Shown here one piece after another: positions 41,080 through 41,090 of a DNA stretch of 41,090 bases. This stretch comes from Thauera butanivorans NBRC 103042 (GTDB lineage Bacteria; Pseudomonadota; Gammaproteobacteria; Burkholderiales; Rhodocyclaceae). Location of the stretch: positions 1 through 41,090 of the forward strand of contig NZ_BCUG01000054.1 in NCBI RefSeq assembly GCF_001591165.1, in the 5' to 3' direction. The first letter of the stretch is position 1. Each line of letters starts with the position of its first letter. Position numbers and translations under genes: made by a program. The notes beneath the pieces are model-generated. The model saw only the letters and a program-made list of their open reading frames with translations, was not told where the DNA came from and did not search any database.

Positions 41080-41090
41080 GTCTAACAATT
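41080..41090 (+). other. Partial attC recombination site (first core site)
   Basis: GTCTAAC (41080-41086) fits the R'' consensus RYYYAAC that opens an attC site, and the following AATT matches the start of well-known attC sites such as that of aadA cassettes. It is the partner of GTTAGAC at 40159-40165, its exact reverse complement. The rest of attC lies beyond the window. An ACACAC/GTGTGT inverted repeat just upstream (about 41053-41075) lies in the cassette tail. Confidence 0.7.

Larger units (their letters stand above)
40160..41090 (+). mobile_element. Integron gene cassette 1, right end cut by window
   Basis: The segment runs from the crossover point in the attI core site to an attC whose first core site is seen at the window end. 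It carries one gene, oriented away from intI as usual for cassettes. Its base composition is clearly lower in GC than recG and the fad genes, fitting a separate origin. Confidence 0.75.

Overview
The window is about 41 kb of GC-rich chromosomal DNA, most likely from a betaproteobacterium of the Rhodocyclales (Thauera/Azoarcus/Zoogloea-like). This assignment is an inference. It rests on the PEP-CTERM/PrsT surface-protein system, an assimilatory cys cluster with a DUF934 gene and an iron-sulfur APS reductase, a PsrA-type fatty-acid regulon, and a chromosomal integron integrase. No tRNA, rRNA or CRISPR array was recognised. Both ends (about 1-1050 and 40000-41090) are visibly poorer in GC than the middle and look acquired.

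Layout. (1) 98-1042: the C-terminal catalytic part of a sulfatase/lipoteichoic-acid-synthase-like enzyme whose membrane part is missing, then a 58-codon fragment. (2) 1240-4378: three tandem Rpn/DUF4351 PD-(D/E)XK nuclease-like genes with near-identical promoter regions and a mosaic relationship. (3) 4523-5686: an orphan cytochrome P450. (4) 5703-6601: a DUF1778/GNAT (TacA/TacT-like) toxin-antitoxin pair with operator palindromes inside its promoter. (5) 6655-7056: Hsp15. (6) 7075-14482: assimilatory sulfate reduction, TauE-cysI-DUF934-cysH-cysD-cysN on the minus strand, ending in a terminator, with divergent cysB. The cysD-cysN spacer holds a hexamer repeat and a palindromic repeat element. 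(7) 14495-15490: L-asparaginase. (8) 15720-19434: prsT, then a PEP-CTERM surface protein behind a sigma54-type promoter and followed by a strong terminator. (9) 19495-21309: an Atm1-type ABC exporter. (10) 21409-33409: a PsrA-like TetR gene with its operator, then fadE, fadI, fadJ, a thioesterase, fadL, a FadN-like fusion enzyme and a thiolase, i.e. uptake and complete beta-oxidation of long-chain acyl chains. (11) 33461-38640: YdcF-like, DUF2802, SPOR protein, fliW, ridA and recG. (12) 38668-41090: an integron with an intI carrying a long N-terminal extension, an attI-like region, one cassette encoding a lipoprotein, and the first core site of an attC cut by the window edge.

How the genes fit together. 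CysD/CysN make APS, CysH reduces APS directly to sulfite (no APS kinase is present or needed), CysI with DUF934 reduces sulfite to sulfide, TauE moves a sulfur anion, and CysB probably controls the set. In the fad block, FadL imports fatty acids, FadE starts the cycle, and two hydratase/dehydrogenase-thiolase pairs complete it, with the TetR protein as likely repressor. The most unusual parts are the Rpn array, the integron end, and the regulatory palindromes at the toxin-antitoxin, psrA-like and PEP-CTERM genes.
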